This document shows, piece by piece, positions 15,936 to 23,617 of a stretch of 31,252 bases of DNA. The stretch spans positions 1 to 31,252 of the forward strand of contig CAYOWK010000045.1 of the NCBI GenBank assembly GCA_964407665.1. Reading direction: 5' to 3'. This DNA is from CAYOWK01 sp964407665. Lineage in GTDB: Bacteria; Pseudomonadota; Alphaproteobacteria; Caulobacterales; Hyphomonadaceae. How positions within the stretch are numbered: position 1 is the first letter of the stretch; every line of letters begins with the position of its first letter. The notes under the pieces are model-generated. The model was given only the letters and a program-made list of their open reading frames with translations, was not told the DNA's origin and made no database searches. Position numbers and translations under genes: made by a program.

Positions 15936-18900
15936 TCACTGGGTCTCGCCCCCAGACTCTCCGGTCGTTACCCGCTCGATGATGGCGTTTACCTCGTCCT
16001 GTCCCTGATTGACGATGTTCAGCAGGTTCAGCAGCGGGCTGTCCACCGAAATACCGATATCGAAGGCCGCGCCGGAAAAGACCTCGGGATTCGATCCCAG
16101 CAGGTCGAATGTCAGGACCATGCGGCCCGCCAGGTCTCCATCCAGTCCAACTCGCATGACGCGGTACCTGAAATCCTTCAACGCATCGAAGAGCATCTTC
16201 GCATTCGCATCAGCGCTGGCGGCGGCGTCGCCGGTCGACCCGGCATAGCGGATGACGCCGCCAGCTTCCGAAGCTTCGAGGACAGCCTTGTCGATCCGCG
16301 CTGAACCGGTGCTGAACACGATCGGGAACTCGCCAGACACCGTCCCCTCGGCCTGGAGGTCGGGAATCTTGAAGCGCTCGATAATCGCAGAAAGGTCCCA
16401 GTCGATCGCCTCGCCGACAAATCGCGTCTCGCCGGCGCCGATGGAATAATCCACCGGGCGGATGTTGAGGCGACCACCCGCGAACGGCCAGCTGGCGGTT
16501 TCCAGACGGACCGCGTCGTAACCCATCAGCTGGAACTTCAGGCTTCCATCCTCGAACGGGATGCCCAGCGTGACGGCCTTGATGGTGATCTCCTGCCCCG
16601 GCGGCGAGAGTCCCTTGACCAGGTCGGACACCTCGATCTGTCCGGACACGCCTTCGAAGACGCCTGCCGAGGCCAGCGCAAATCCGATCTCCTGCAGGTC
16701 GGCGTTCGCGCTGGCGTTGAACTCTTCGTCGGACCACGACGCGGCGCCGGTCAGGTCGATCCGGCCGGTCACGTTGGCCGGACCGCGCAGAAGCGGAGAC
16801 AGCGCGAATGGCTCAAGCGATCCGGGATTGAAGACCAGCGGCGCGCCGGTGAAGGTGAGAGCGCCAGCGGCGGTCTCAAGCTCGTGGCGGCCGGCGAGCG
16901 TCCCCAGCTGGATCCTGTTGGAGGCGAGTGAAAAATCGCCCTTGAAGTCTGCGCGGCCATCGACGAGGTCTGCGCCGCCCGAAAACAGGATCGGCTCGAA
17001 GAGCGCCTCGGCGGCGTTGGGCGAAGGATCGGACAGCCTCAGCGAGAGATCGCGGACTCGGCCCGACATCGGCCGGCCTTCAGCGCCCGACAGCGACACT
17101 GCGGCCTTCAGGTCGCGCGCGGCCACGGCTTCGGCGCGAACCTCGGCGTCCTCGAAACTGGCCGCAAGCGCCCACCCGTCCTTCAGGGTCAGGCGTCCGG
17201 CTATCTCCGGAAAAGACGCTGGCGTGATCGCCTCGCCCTGGATCAGTTCCGCCGTCACCTTGTCCGTGCGAAAGTTGACGGTGGTTACGCCATCCGAGGC
17301 CCAGTCGATCCGGGTTGGACCGGCGGCAACGCGCGCGGTGAAACCGTCGCCGGTGACCGGCGCGCTGAGCCGCGAGAGAACGCCACCGCCTTTCAGGCCG
17401 CCGCCATCGTCACTCTCCGCCAGCGCGCCAATGGGCGAGTACGTGGCGGAGCCCGCGCCAAACCGTGTCTTGTCGACCGTCGCGGCGTCCCATGCGAGCG
17501 CGACCCCGTCGGCGGCGGCGATGGCGATCCCGCTTTCGCTCCACGCAGCGTTGAGGCGCGTCGCAGCCTTCATGCGGGTCCAGTCGACGCCCGCCAGCTC
17601 GCCGGTCAGAAGGGCGTCAATCCTTGCAGAGACATTGCCGTCTTTGCCTGGCGCATCGCTGCCCGAACTCGGCCCTGACTTGATCTCGATATCGGAGAGG
17701 GTCGCGCCGAGCGTTTCGCCCGCGACGGTCCAGGGGCCGACGACAGCGCTGCCCGCTGCACTCACTGTGGCGCCAGAGCCCGAGGCTGACGCGAGGTCCA
17801 GCGTCATCGGCGGAGCGCCGCCGCCGGATACAAAGACAACGCCCGCGCCGCGCCACGCGGCCCCGTCGCGGTAGGCCAGCACAAGGACCGGGGCATCCCC
17901 CTTCGCAGCGATGTTCGCCTTCAGGCCGCTTTTCGCGGTGAGCACTGCGCCGCCCGGAGCAGACAGATCCACGCCCTTCCCGTCGCGGAGCATAATCACC
18001 GGAACCGTCACGTCGAAGGATTGGCCGGCGCGGGTCACAGCGCGCGCGGCGGCGGCGGAGAAAGCGGGGGCGACGCCGAGCGGCGATGAGAAGGCGTCCG
18101 CAAGGCCATCGCTCATGCTCTTTCCGAGCGACGCTCCGAGAAGGTTCACCGCGCCCGATCCGCTGACCGCGCTCGTGCGCGCCGCTTCCAGCGTGCGCGG
18201 CAGCGTCAGCGTCCCGGCGGCTTCGATGCGGCTCACGGCGCCTGCATCGATCAACAGATCCAGCGCCGACGCGGTCACGGCCGCCGAGAGCGCGCCGTCC
18301 GCTGGCGCAAGGCGGATGTCGAGCGCAGCCGATGCGAACTTGCCGCCATCGCCCTGCCCGCTCCCGGATGCAACTGAAGCTGTAAACGAGCGCAACCCGT
18401 CATAGAGCGAGGCGGGTTGGACGGCGGCGAGATCCAGCGCGTTTGATTGAAGGGAGACATCGGCGACAACAGACGCGAGCGTGTTGTCCCGAGACCCCAG
18501 CTTGTCCGCGGATATTCGTCCCTTCGCACTGAACAGGCCTGCGGTCTGGGTCAGGTCAAGATTCACCTCGACGTTCGACGCTTCTGCGATGGGCGAATCG
18601 AATCGTTCAAGATCGAGCGTGAGACGACCGTCGAGTTCACCGCCGTTGCGCCTCGCGACCAGCTCGCCGCCTGCGAAGTCGAGCACGCCGAGCGGGCTCT
18701 GAAGCCGGGTGCGCGGCGCCTCTATCCGGATGTCGAACGTCTCCGGCCCGGTTGAGCGGATATAGCCCGTGGCCTCGACCGGCCCGAGAAGTGTTGCAGC
18801 GACGACCCGGACCTGCTGGAAATCGAGGCGTGGCAACTTGCCGCCGGTCTTGCCGGAACCACTTTCGGTTAACCACGTGACCGTTTCGTCGAGGTCGCCA

Positions 18901-19280
18901 AGCAGAGGGCCGTCGCCGGTTGCATTGAGGCGGAACACGATCTCGCCGCCGCCGACGAAGGCAGGTCTTGCGGCAAACGGTCCCCACCATTCGAGGTCCA
19001 GGGTTATCCGGTCCGCAACGACAGCCGGCTCGGTCGAATCGCCGGAAATGCGGATGTTTCGAAGGGTCACGCCGCCAAAATCGAGACGTGTGATGTCGAG
19101 TTGGCAGTCGAGGCCGCGGCCTTTGCAGACCTGCTGGGCGGCATACTCCGACAGGGGGACTCGCCCGAGCCACACGCCTGCCATGATTGCCGGCAATACA
19201 GATAGCGTCAGGACGCGCCGGACATGGCGGCCCGGCGGTGCCGGCCTGGCCGGGCGTTTGCTAAGCAAATCTTCAGTCAT
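15936..19280 (-). CDS. ydbH: YdbH family intermembrane phospholipid transport protein
   Basis: The 1114-residue AsmA-like protein is anchored by one N-terminal membrane helix (about 23-43) after an Arg/Pro-rich cytoplasmic tail. The first periplasmic segment ITRLDFGGVTLRNIRI is the typical start of a YdbH repeat-beta-groove protein. The body is a long series of amphipathic beta strands rich in Ala, Gly and Asp. The C-terminal part (SGQIEVSDLVKGLSPPGQ, then INIRPVDYSIGAGETRFV and GTVSGEFPIVF) matches the YdbH C-terminal domain. E. coli YdbH is about 880 residues, so this one is longer. The family is partly redundant with TamB and YhdP in moving phospholipids to the outer membrane. It is first in the ydbH-ynbE-ydbL operon and divergent from the M23 peptidase. 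Confidence 0.9.
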   Translation of the reverse strand: MTEDLLSKRPARPAPPGRHVRRVLTLSVLPAIMAGVWLGRVPLSEYAAQQVCKGRGLDCQLDITRLDFGGVTLRNIRISGDSTEPAVVADRITLDLEWWGPFAARPAFVGGGEIVFRLNATGDGPLLGDLDETVTWLTESGSGKTGGKLPRLDFQQVRVVAATLLGPVEATGYIRSTGPETFDIRIEAPRTRLQSPLGVLDFAGGELVARRNGGELDGRLTLDLERFDSPIAEASNVEVNLDLTQTAGLFSAKGRISADKLGSRDNTLASVVADVSLQSNALDLAAVQPASLYDGLRSFTASVASGSGQGDGGKFASAALDIRLAPADGALSAAVTASALDLLIDAGAVSRIEAAGTLTLPRTLEAARTSAVSGSGAVNLLGASLGKSMSDGLADAFSSPLGVAPAFSAAAARAVTRAGQSFDVTVPVIMLRDGKGVDLSAPGGAVLTAKSGLKANIAAKGDAPVLVLAYRDGAAWRGAGVVFVSGGGAPPMTLDLASASGSGATVSAAGSAVVGPWTVAGETLGATLSDIEIKSGPSSGSDAPGKDGNVSARIDALLTGELAGVDWTRMKAATRLNAAWSESGIAIAAADGVALAWDAATVDKTRFGAGSATYSPIGALAESDDGGGLKGGGVLSRLSAPVTGDGFTARVAAGPTRIDWASDGVTTVNFRTDKVTAELIQGEAITPASFPEIAGRLTLKDGWALAASFEDAEVRAEAVAARDLKAAVSLSGAEGRPMSGRVRDLSLRLSDPSPNAAEALFEPILFSGGADLVDGRADFKGDFSLASNRIQLGTLAGRHELETAAGALTFTGAPLVFNPGSLEPFALSPLLRGPANVTGRIDLTGAASWSDEEFNASANADLQEIGFALASAGVFEGVSGQIEVSDLVKGLSPPGQEITIKAVTLGIPFEDGSLKFQLMGYDAVRLETASWPFAGGRLNIRPVDYSIGAGETRFVGEAIDWDLSAIIERFKIPDLQAEGTVSGEFPIVFSTGSARIDKAVLEASEAGGVIRYAGSTGDAAASADANAKMLFDALKDFRYRVMRVGLDGDLAGRMVLTFDLLGSNPEVFSGAAFDIGISVDSPLLNLLNIVNQGQDEVNAIIERVTTGESGGETQ

Positions 19281-19453
19281 GTGACCTTAGGGTGGAAGAA
19301 AGGCTTGTCGGAACGCGCTCGATTGTTTTTAGTGCTATCGCGTCCGCCTAGCAGCGTATCGCCTGCCCCGCGAAAAGACAGGGGTCGGATAAGTACAGAC
19401 GGGGATTTGGCGGGCCGAAACTTGTTCCGGCAGGAACGCTACTTGGAGTACCC

Positions 19454-20872
19454 ATGAGAAACACTGTTTTGTCGTGGGGGCTGGGAACGGCTTCAGCCGT
19501 TCTCATCGGGGCAGGACTGATATCCGTAGGCGTTGAATCCCGCGTAAGCGAAGCAACTCCCGCGCTAGCGATCGACCCGCTTGCCCGTCTTGCAGGCTTT
19601 ATCAGCGCAGACCAGCTCGAAACGGTTCCACGGCAAACGCTGCGCGCGGAAGTGCGCCGCAATGAAACCCTCAGCAGTGTTCTCGACCGTCTCGGCGCCG
19701 CCCGCGACGAAGCCAATGGCGCTGTGTATGCGGCCGCCGCACACGTCGACCTGACGCGCGTCCGCCCCGGCGACAGCGTCACGGCCTGGTTCGAGCCCGG
19801 TATGACGGGTGAGCTGCGCCTTATGGGCCTCTCGCTTCGTCCGGACTCCGAGCGCCAGGTTCTGGTGTCGCGCGATCTCGATGGCGGCTGGGCCACGCAT
19901 GAGCTGAAGGCCAAACTCACGCCATCGCATCATCGCGTCGCCGGTACTGTACAGACCTCGATCTATCAGGCGGCGGTCGCGCAGGGCGCGTCTGACCAAC
20001 AGGTCGTCGATTACGCCGACATCTTTGGCTACGACATCGACTTCCAACGCGGCGTGCAGCCGGGCGACGAGTTCGAGATCTTCTACGAGACGCTCGATGA
20101 CGAGCGCGGCCAGCAGGTGAAAAGCGGCGCGGTGCTGTTCGCATCGATCGACGGCCAGGCGCTGAAGAAGGATTTCTACCGCTTCACCGCGCCGGACGAC
20201 GGCGCCGTCGACTACTACGACGCGCAGGGTCAGTCGGTTAAGAAGTTCCTGATGAAGACGCCGATCAACGGCGCGCGTCTCTCATCCGGCTTCGGCAATC
20301 GCCGCCATCCGGTTCTCGGCTACACCAAGCTGCACAAGGGCACGGATTTCGCCGCCCCCACCGGCACGCCGATCTACGCCGCCGGTAATGGCGTCATCGA
20401 GAAATACGGTTCGTGGTCGTCGTTCGGAAACTACGCGCGCATCCAGCACGCCAATGGCTACGAGACGGCCTACGCCCACATGAGCCGGTTCGCCAAAGGG
20501 CTAAGAGTCGGCAGCCGCGTCCGTCAGGGCCAGATCATCGGTTATGTCGGCACCACCGGCCGCTCCACCGGCCCTCACCTGCACTACGAGGTCCATGTCA
20601 ACGGCAAGCCGGTCAACGCGATGGGCCTGAAACTGCCGACGGGCCGCAAGCTTGAAGCTGCCGCGCTGGAAGCCTTCAAGGCCGAGATGGGCCGGATCGA
20701 CGCCTTGCGAGCGGCTTCGGCCTCGCCGGCGGATACGGATCAGGGCCTGCTCGTCGCGTCCGCTCCTGGCGGCGCCAGTGTTGTTGAAACGGACGGCAAG
20801 CCCATTCTGGCTCGCCAGGTCTCCGGGGCAGCGGCGGCGCCGGACCGTCGGCCGGACTCGATGGAAAACTAG
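19454..20872 (+). CDS. M23 family zinc metallopeptidase (MepM/Csd3-like murein endopeptidase)
   Basis: The 472-residue product has an N-terminal signal or anchor helix (about 7-27). An OapA/Csd3-like inhibitory or docking region follows (RRNETLSSVLDRLGA, VRPGDSVTAWFEPG; about 65-240), and then an M23/LytM domain (about 280-395). Zinc ligands are His294 and Asp298 in HKGTDFAAP, His377 in HLHYE with His375 beside it, and the YAHMS histidine. These residues are complete, so it should cut peptide cross-links in peptidoglycan. The C-terminal 70 residues are low complexity. TTGGAG lies five bases before the ATG. The 173 bases shared with ydbH must hold both promoters. Confidence 0.92.
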   Translation: MRNTVLSWGLGTASAVLIGAGLISVGVESRVSEATPALAIDPLARLAGFISADQLETVPRQTLRAEVRRNETLSSVLDRLGAARDEANGAVYAAAAHVDLTRVRPGDSVTAWFEPGMTGELRLMGLSLRPDSERQVLVSRDLDGGWATHELKAKLTPSHHRVAGTVQTSIYQAAVAQGASDQQVVDYADIFGYDIDFQRGVQPGDEFEIFYETLDDERGQQVKSGAVLFASIDGQALKKDFYRFTAPDDGAVDYYDAQGQSVKKFLMKTPINGARLSSGFGNRRHPVLGYTKLHKGTDFAAPTGTPIYAAGNGVIEKYGSWSSFGNYARIQHANGYETAYAHMSRFAKGLRVGSRVRQGQIIGYVGTTGRSTGPHLHYEVHVNGKPVNAMGLKLPTGRKLEAAALEAFKAEMGRIDALRAASASPADTDQGLLVASAPGGASVVETDGKPILARQVSGAAAAPDRRPDSMEN

Positions 20873-20881
20873 AAGCGGGAT

Positions 20882-20907
20882 GCGATCAGGCAGATCGGCC
20901 TGATCGC
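20882..20907 (+). terminator. Hairpin after the M23 peptidase gene
   Basis: gcgatcaggc (20882-20891) and gcctgatcgc (20898-20907) form a perfect 10-bp stem with a 6-nt loop, starting 10 bases after the stop codon. No T-tract follows, so it is a terminator-like or transcript-stabilising structure rather than a canonical terminator. Confidence 0.55.
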
Positions 20908-20997
20908 GATCTGCTACGCATACTGCGTCTGAGTGGACCGCAGCCTCCCCGTGCGGTAACGCCCTGTGACCGGGGAAACCAGAGCTAGGGGATCGTC

Positions 20998-21480
20998 ATG
21001 AAAACCATCCGTACCATTGCTGGCGCTGCTGCCGCCCTCGCCGTATTCGGCGCCGCCGGTTGCGCGAGCGCCCCGTCGGCGGAGACGGATGGCCGCCTCT
21101 TCTTCATGGTCGGCTGCTGGCGTTCGGTGGATGGCGCCAATCAGGAAACCTGGGTCTCGCCAATCGGCGGGGTGATGTTCGGCCATGCCCAGACCTTCCA
21201 GACCGGCCAGCTGTCGTTCTTCGAACAGTCGCGCATCGATCTGCGCACCCAGCCGGCGAGCTATGTCGTGTCGCCGAACGGAGCCCGCGCGGTCACCTTC
21301 GTCGAAGACCCCGACGCCGTGATCCCGGACGTGCCGAGCGTGACGTTCCAGAATGCCGAGAACGACTTCCCCCAGAAGATCACCTACCGGCGGGGCAAGA
21401 AGGGTCTCGAGGCCACGATCTCCCAGCTCGATGGCTCTCGCGCCGTCGAGCAGGCGTGGGAGCCCTGCAAAGCCAGCTAG
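20998..21480 (+). CDS. DUF6265 family lipoprotein
   Basis: The 160-residue product starts with a lipoprotein signal peptide (GAAGC, Cys22). The mature part fits DUF6265: MVGCWRSVDGANQETWVSPIGG, then MFGHAQTFQTGQLSFFEQSRID, and near the end VTFQNAENDFPQKITYRRGKKGLEATI. The family is a calycin-like small barrel of unknown function, usually exported. AGGGGA lies six bases before the ATG. It converges with the TetR gene, and both stop codons are in one hairpin. Confidence 0.85.
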   Translation: MKTIRTIAGAAAALAVFGAAGCASAPSAETDGRLFFMVGCWRSVDGANQETWVSPIGGVMFGHAQTFQTGQLSFFEQSRIDLRTQPASYVVSPNGARAVTFVEDPDAVIPDVPSVTFQNAENDFPQKITYRRGKKGLEATISQLDGSRAVEQAWEPCKAS

Positions 21481-21507
21481 AGCATGATCGAAGCCGATCC
21501 GGCTCTA
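21478..21507. terminator. Hairpin spanning two convergent stop codons
   Basis: tagagc (21478-21483) pairs with gctcta (21502-21507), and inside it gatcg (21486-21490) pairs with cgatc (21495-21499) around aagc. The left arm starts with the TAG stop of the DUF6265 gene and the right arm ends with the TAG stop of the TetR gene. It may act as a weak bidirectional terminator; no T-tract is seen. Confidence 0.5.
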
Positions 21508-22185
21508 GAGCGCTGAGGCTCCGCCCATGAACATCCGGACGGCGCGTCTGACGGTCGCCCGGATTTCCTCCCCGCTGAGGCGGTAGGTCGGATCCATCAG
21601 GGCGTTGATCTGCTGGTGCGTACGGACCATGTCGATGAACAGGGCTGCGGCCGCCGCGCTGTCTGCAATCTGCAAATCGCCCGCGTCGACACGGCTCTGG
21701 ATGTAGCCGGCCAAGGCATCGCGAATGCGCTGCGGGATCTGGCGGGTGTACTTGTTCGCCATGTCCGGGAAGCGCTTGGCCGTTGCGACCATCAACCGGA
21801 AGCTTTCGACCGAGGTCGGCGATGTGACGATTGTCAGCAGGCTCTCGCCGATCTGCTGCAAGCCCTCTTCGAGCGGCAGATGGCTGTGCAGCGCCAGCCC
21901 CGACTTCGCGGTCAGGAACGACACGCGTTCATCCACGACAGCCTGGAACAGGCCTTCCTTGTCGCCGAACTGGAGGTAGAGCGTGGACAGCGAGCCGCCG
22001 GCCCGGCGAACGATCTCCGCCATGCTGGAAGCCTCGTAGCCGCTCTCCATGAAAACCTCGTGCGCGGCCTTCAGAAAGGCGGCGCGCCGGATCTCGCCAC
22101 GGTTGCCCTCGGCAACCACGCTGGCCGCATCGGCAACTGCCTCGACCGCTGCGTCGCCAGCCTTTGGCAGATCGTTATCCTGCAT
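21505..22185 (-). CDS. TetR/AcrR family transcriptional repressor of the efflux operon
   Basis: The 226-residue regulator has the N-terminal TetR helix-turn-helix: AAFLKAAHEVFMESGYEASSMAEIVRRAGGSLSTLYLQFGDKEGLF. The C-terminal part (about 95-226) is the all-helical ligand-binding and dimer domain (an AefR-like pattern, RRAVRMFMGG at the end). The start at 22185 has GGAG upstream (GGTGGAGCAGA); longer in-frame starts would run into the regulatory region. It is divergent from the emrA/emrB-like pair and most likely represses it, binding the palindrome at 22394-22417 and being released by a pump substrate. Confidence 0.9.
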   Translation of the reverse strand: MQDNDLPKAGDAAVEAVADAASVVAEGNRGEIRRAAFLKAAHEVFMESGYEASSMAEIVRRAGGSLSTLYLQFGDKEGLFQAVVDERVSFLTAKSGLALHSHLPLEEGLQQIGESLLTIVTSPTSVESFRLMVATAKRFPDMANKYTRQIPQRIRDALAGYIQSRVDAGDLQIADSAAAAALFIDMVRTHQQINALMDPTYRLSGEEIRATVRRAVRMFMGGASAL

Positions 22186-22393
22186 TCTGCTCCACCCCAA
22201 TCTGAAGCCGCGTCCAGACCACAGTCTGGCGATCCTCGCGGTTAGTCGAACGCCTAAAGCCGGTCCACCCATTTGAAACAGAGCAAACCCTCTGAAACCT
22301 GACGAGTCGCGCGTGCGATTCAGTCCGGTTCGGGAGATGCTCCGGGGTTTCCCCCTATTCCGCCGTTCCTACCAGCGATTACGCTTCAACAGA

Positions 22394-22417
22394 AATGTAA
22401 CGACAGTTACTTACATT
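22394..22417. promoter_or_regulatory. Probable TetR operator
   Basis: The 24-base element has aatgtaa (22394-22400) mirrored by ttacatt (22411-22417), and nested in it gtaac-gaca-gttac (22397-22410), also a perfect inverted repeat. This AT-rich palindrome stands out from its surroundings and overlaps the -35 region of the pump promoter, the usual place for a TetR-type repressor. Confidence 0.72.
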
Positions 22418-22439
22418 GTCAGGGAGTGTTTCCTATAAT
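22410..22439 (+). promoter_or_regulatory. Promoter of the efflux operon
   Basis: A consensus -10 hexamer TATAAT lies at 22434-22439. A -35 candidate CTTACA (22410-22415, four of six to TTGACA) precedes it by 18 bases. The expected start near 22446 gives a leader of roughly 30 bases before the membrane-fusion gene. The -35 lies inside the proposed operator. Confidence 0.68.
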
Positions 22440-22474
22440 GCCTTCTCTCCCGTTGCCGCTGGGATACCGTTGCC

Positions 22475-23611
22475 ATGGCGCTTAAGACCGTTCGCCCTCC
22501 AGTTGACGCCCCTCGCAGCCCCGGGACAGACGCGCCGGCTCCGGCTGCGGATGTAGCGTCTCCGCCGGCTGCTGCCGCGAAGGGCAAGTCCCTGATTTTG
22601 AAGGTTGTCCTGGGCGTAGCGGTGCTGGGGCTCGCCTGGTTCGGCGGCAACTGGTTTGTCACAGGACGCTACGAAATCCGGACAGACAACGCTCACATAC
22701 GTGCCGATATCACGCAGATTGCGGCGCGTGTGTCCGGATATGTGCTTAGCGTGGACGTAGCCGACAATCAGGCTGTGAATGCCGGGGACGTACTCTTTAC
22801 CATCGACGCTTCAGACTATGAGACGGCTGTGGCCGGCGCCCGGGCGGCGCTTGCGCAGGCCGAAGCGGACGCCCGCGAGGCCGGCGCGCGCATCACCAGC
22901 CAGCGCGACCGCTTGTCGGAAGCGCGCGCCGCCCGCGACGCGGCGGACGCCAACGCCGATCTCACGAACTCGGACGAAAAACGCCTTGCACAGCTGGCCG
23001 ACAAGGGCTGGTACCCCAAGGCGCGGCTCGAGCAGGCCGAGGCTGCACGGCGGACGGCGGACGCCCAGCGCTCGCAGGCCGACGCCACGATCACGGTCCA
23101 GCGCAGCCAGCTGACCAGCACGGAGGCTGCCGCTCAATCGGCGGCGGCCAAGGTCGAAGCCGCCCGGGCGCGGCTCAGTGCGGCGGAGCTGGATCTCGAG
23201 CGTACGCGTGTGCGAGCCCCGGTTGCCGGCGTGGTGGCAAACCGCATGGTCGCCGAGGGGCAGCTGCTATCTCCCGGTCAGGCGACACTGGCCATCGTGC
23301 CCACGGGACAGGCCTATGTGATCGCCAACTTCAAGGAGACGCAGGTCGAGAAGATGAAGCCCGGCCAGCCCGTCACGCTGCATGTCGACGCCTATCCGGA
23401 TCTCAAGGTGACGGGTCGCGTCGAGAGCCTGTCGCCGGCGACCGGGGGCACGTTCAGCCTGATCCCGCAGGATACGGCCACGGGCAACTTCACAAAGATT
23501 GTCCAGCGCGTGCCGGTGCGCATCTCGATCGACCCGGAAGCGCAGGCCAGCGGCCTCATGCGATCCGGCCTCGCGGTGGTCGCCACCGTCTCCACCAAAG
23601 AGCCGCGCTAG
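22475..23611 (+). CDS. emrA: EmrA/HlyD-type membrane fusion protein of a multidrug efflux pump
   Basis: The 378-residue periplasmic adaptor has a Pro/Ala-rich cytoplasmic tail and one membrane helix (about 38-62). It continues with YEIRTDNAHIRADITQIAARVSGYVLSVDVADNQ, the first half of the biotinyl-lipoyl domain. A long coiled-coil hairpin (about 115-235) is rich in Ala, Glu and Arg. The second lipoyl half is VRAPVAGVVANRMVAEGQLLSPGQ, and the C-terminal beta barrel contains AYVIANFKETQVEKMKPGQPV, all typical of EmrA. It links an inner-membrane MFS pump to an outer-membrane channel, which is not encoded here. It lies six bases before emrB. Confidence 0.93.
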   Translation: MALKTVRPPVDAPRSPGTDAPAPAADVASPPAAAAKGKSLILKVVLGVAVLGLAWFGGNWFVTGRYEIRTDNAHIRADITQIAARVSGYVLSVDVADNQAVNAGDVLFTIDASDYETAVAGARAALAQAEADAREAGARITSQRDRLSEARAARDAADANADLTNSDEKRLAQLADKGWYPKARLEQAEAARRTADAQRSQADATITVQRSQLTSTEAAAQSAAAKVEAARARLSAAELDLERTRVRAPVAGVVANRMVAEGQLLSPGQATLAIVPTGQAYVIANFKETQVEKMKPGQPVTLHVDAYPDLKVTGRVESLSPATGGTFSLIPQDTATGNFTKIVQRVPVRISIDPEAQASGLMRSGLAVVATVSTKEPR

Positions 23612-23617
23612 ACGGCC

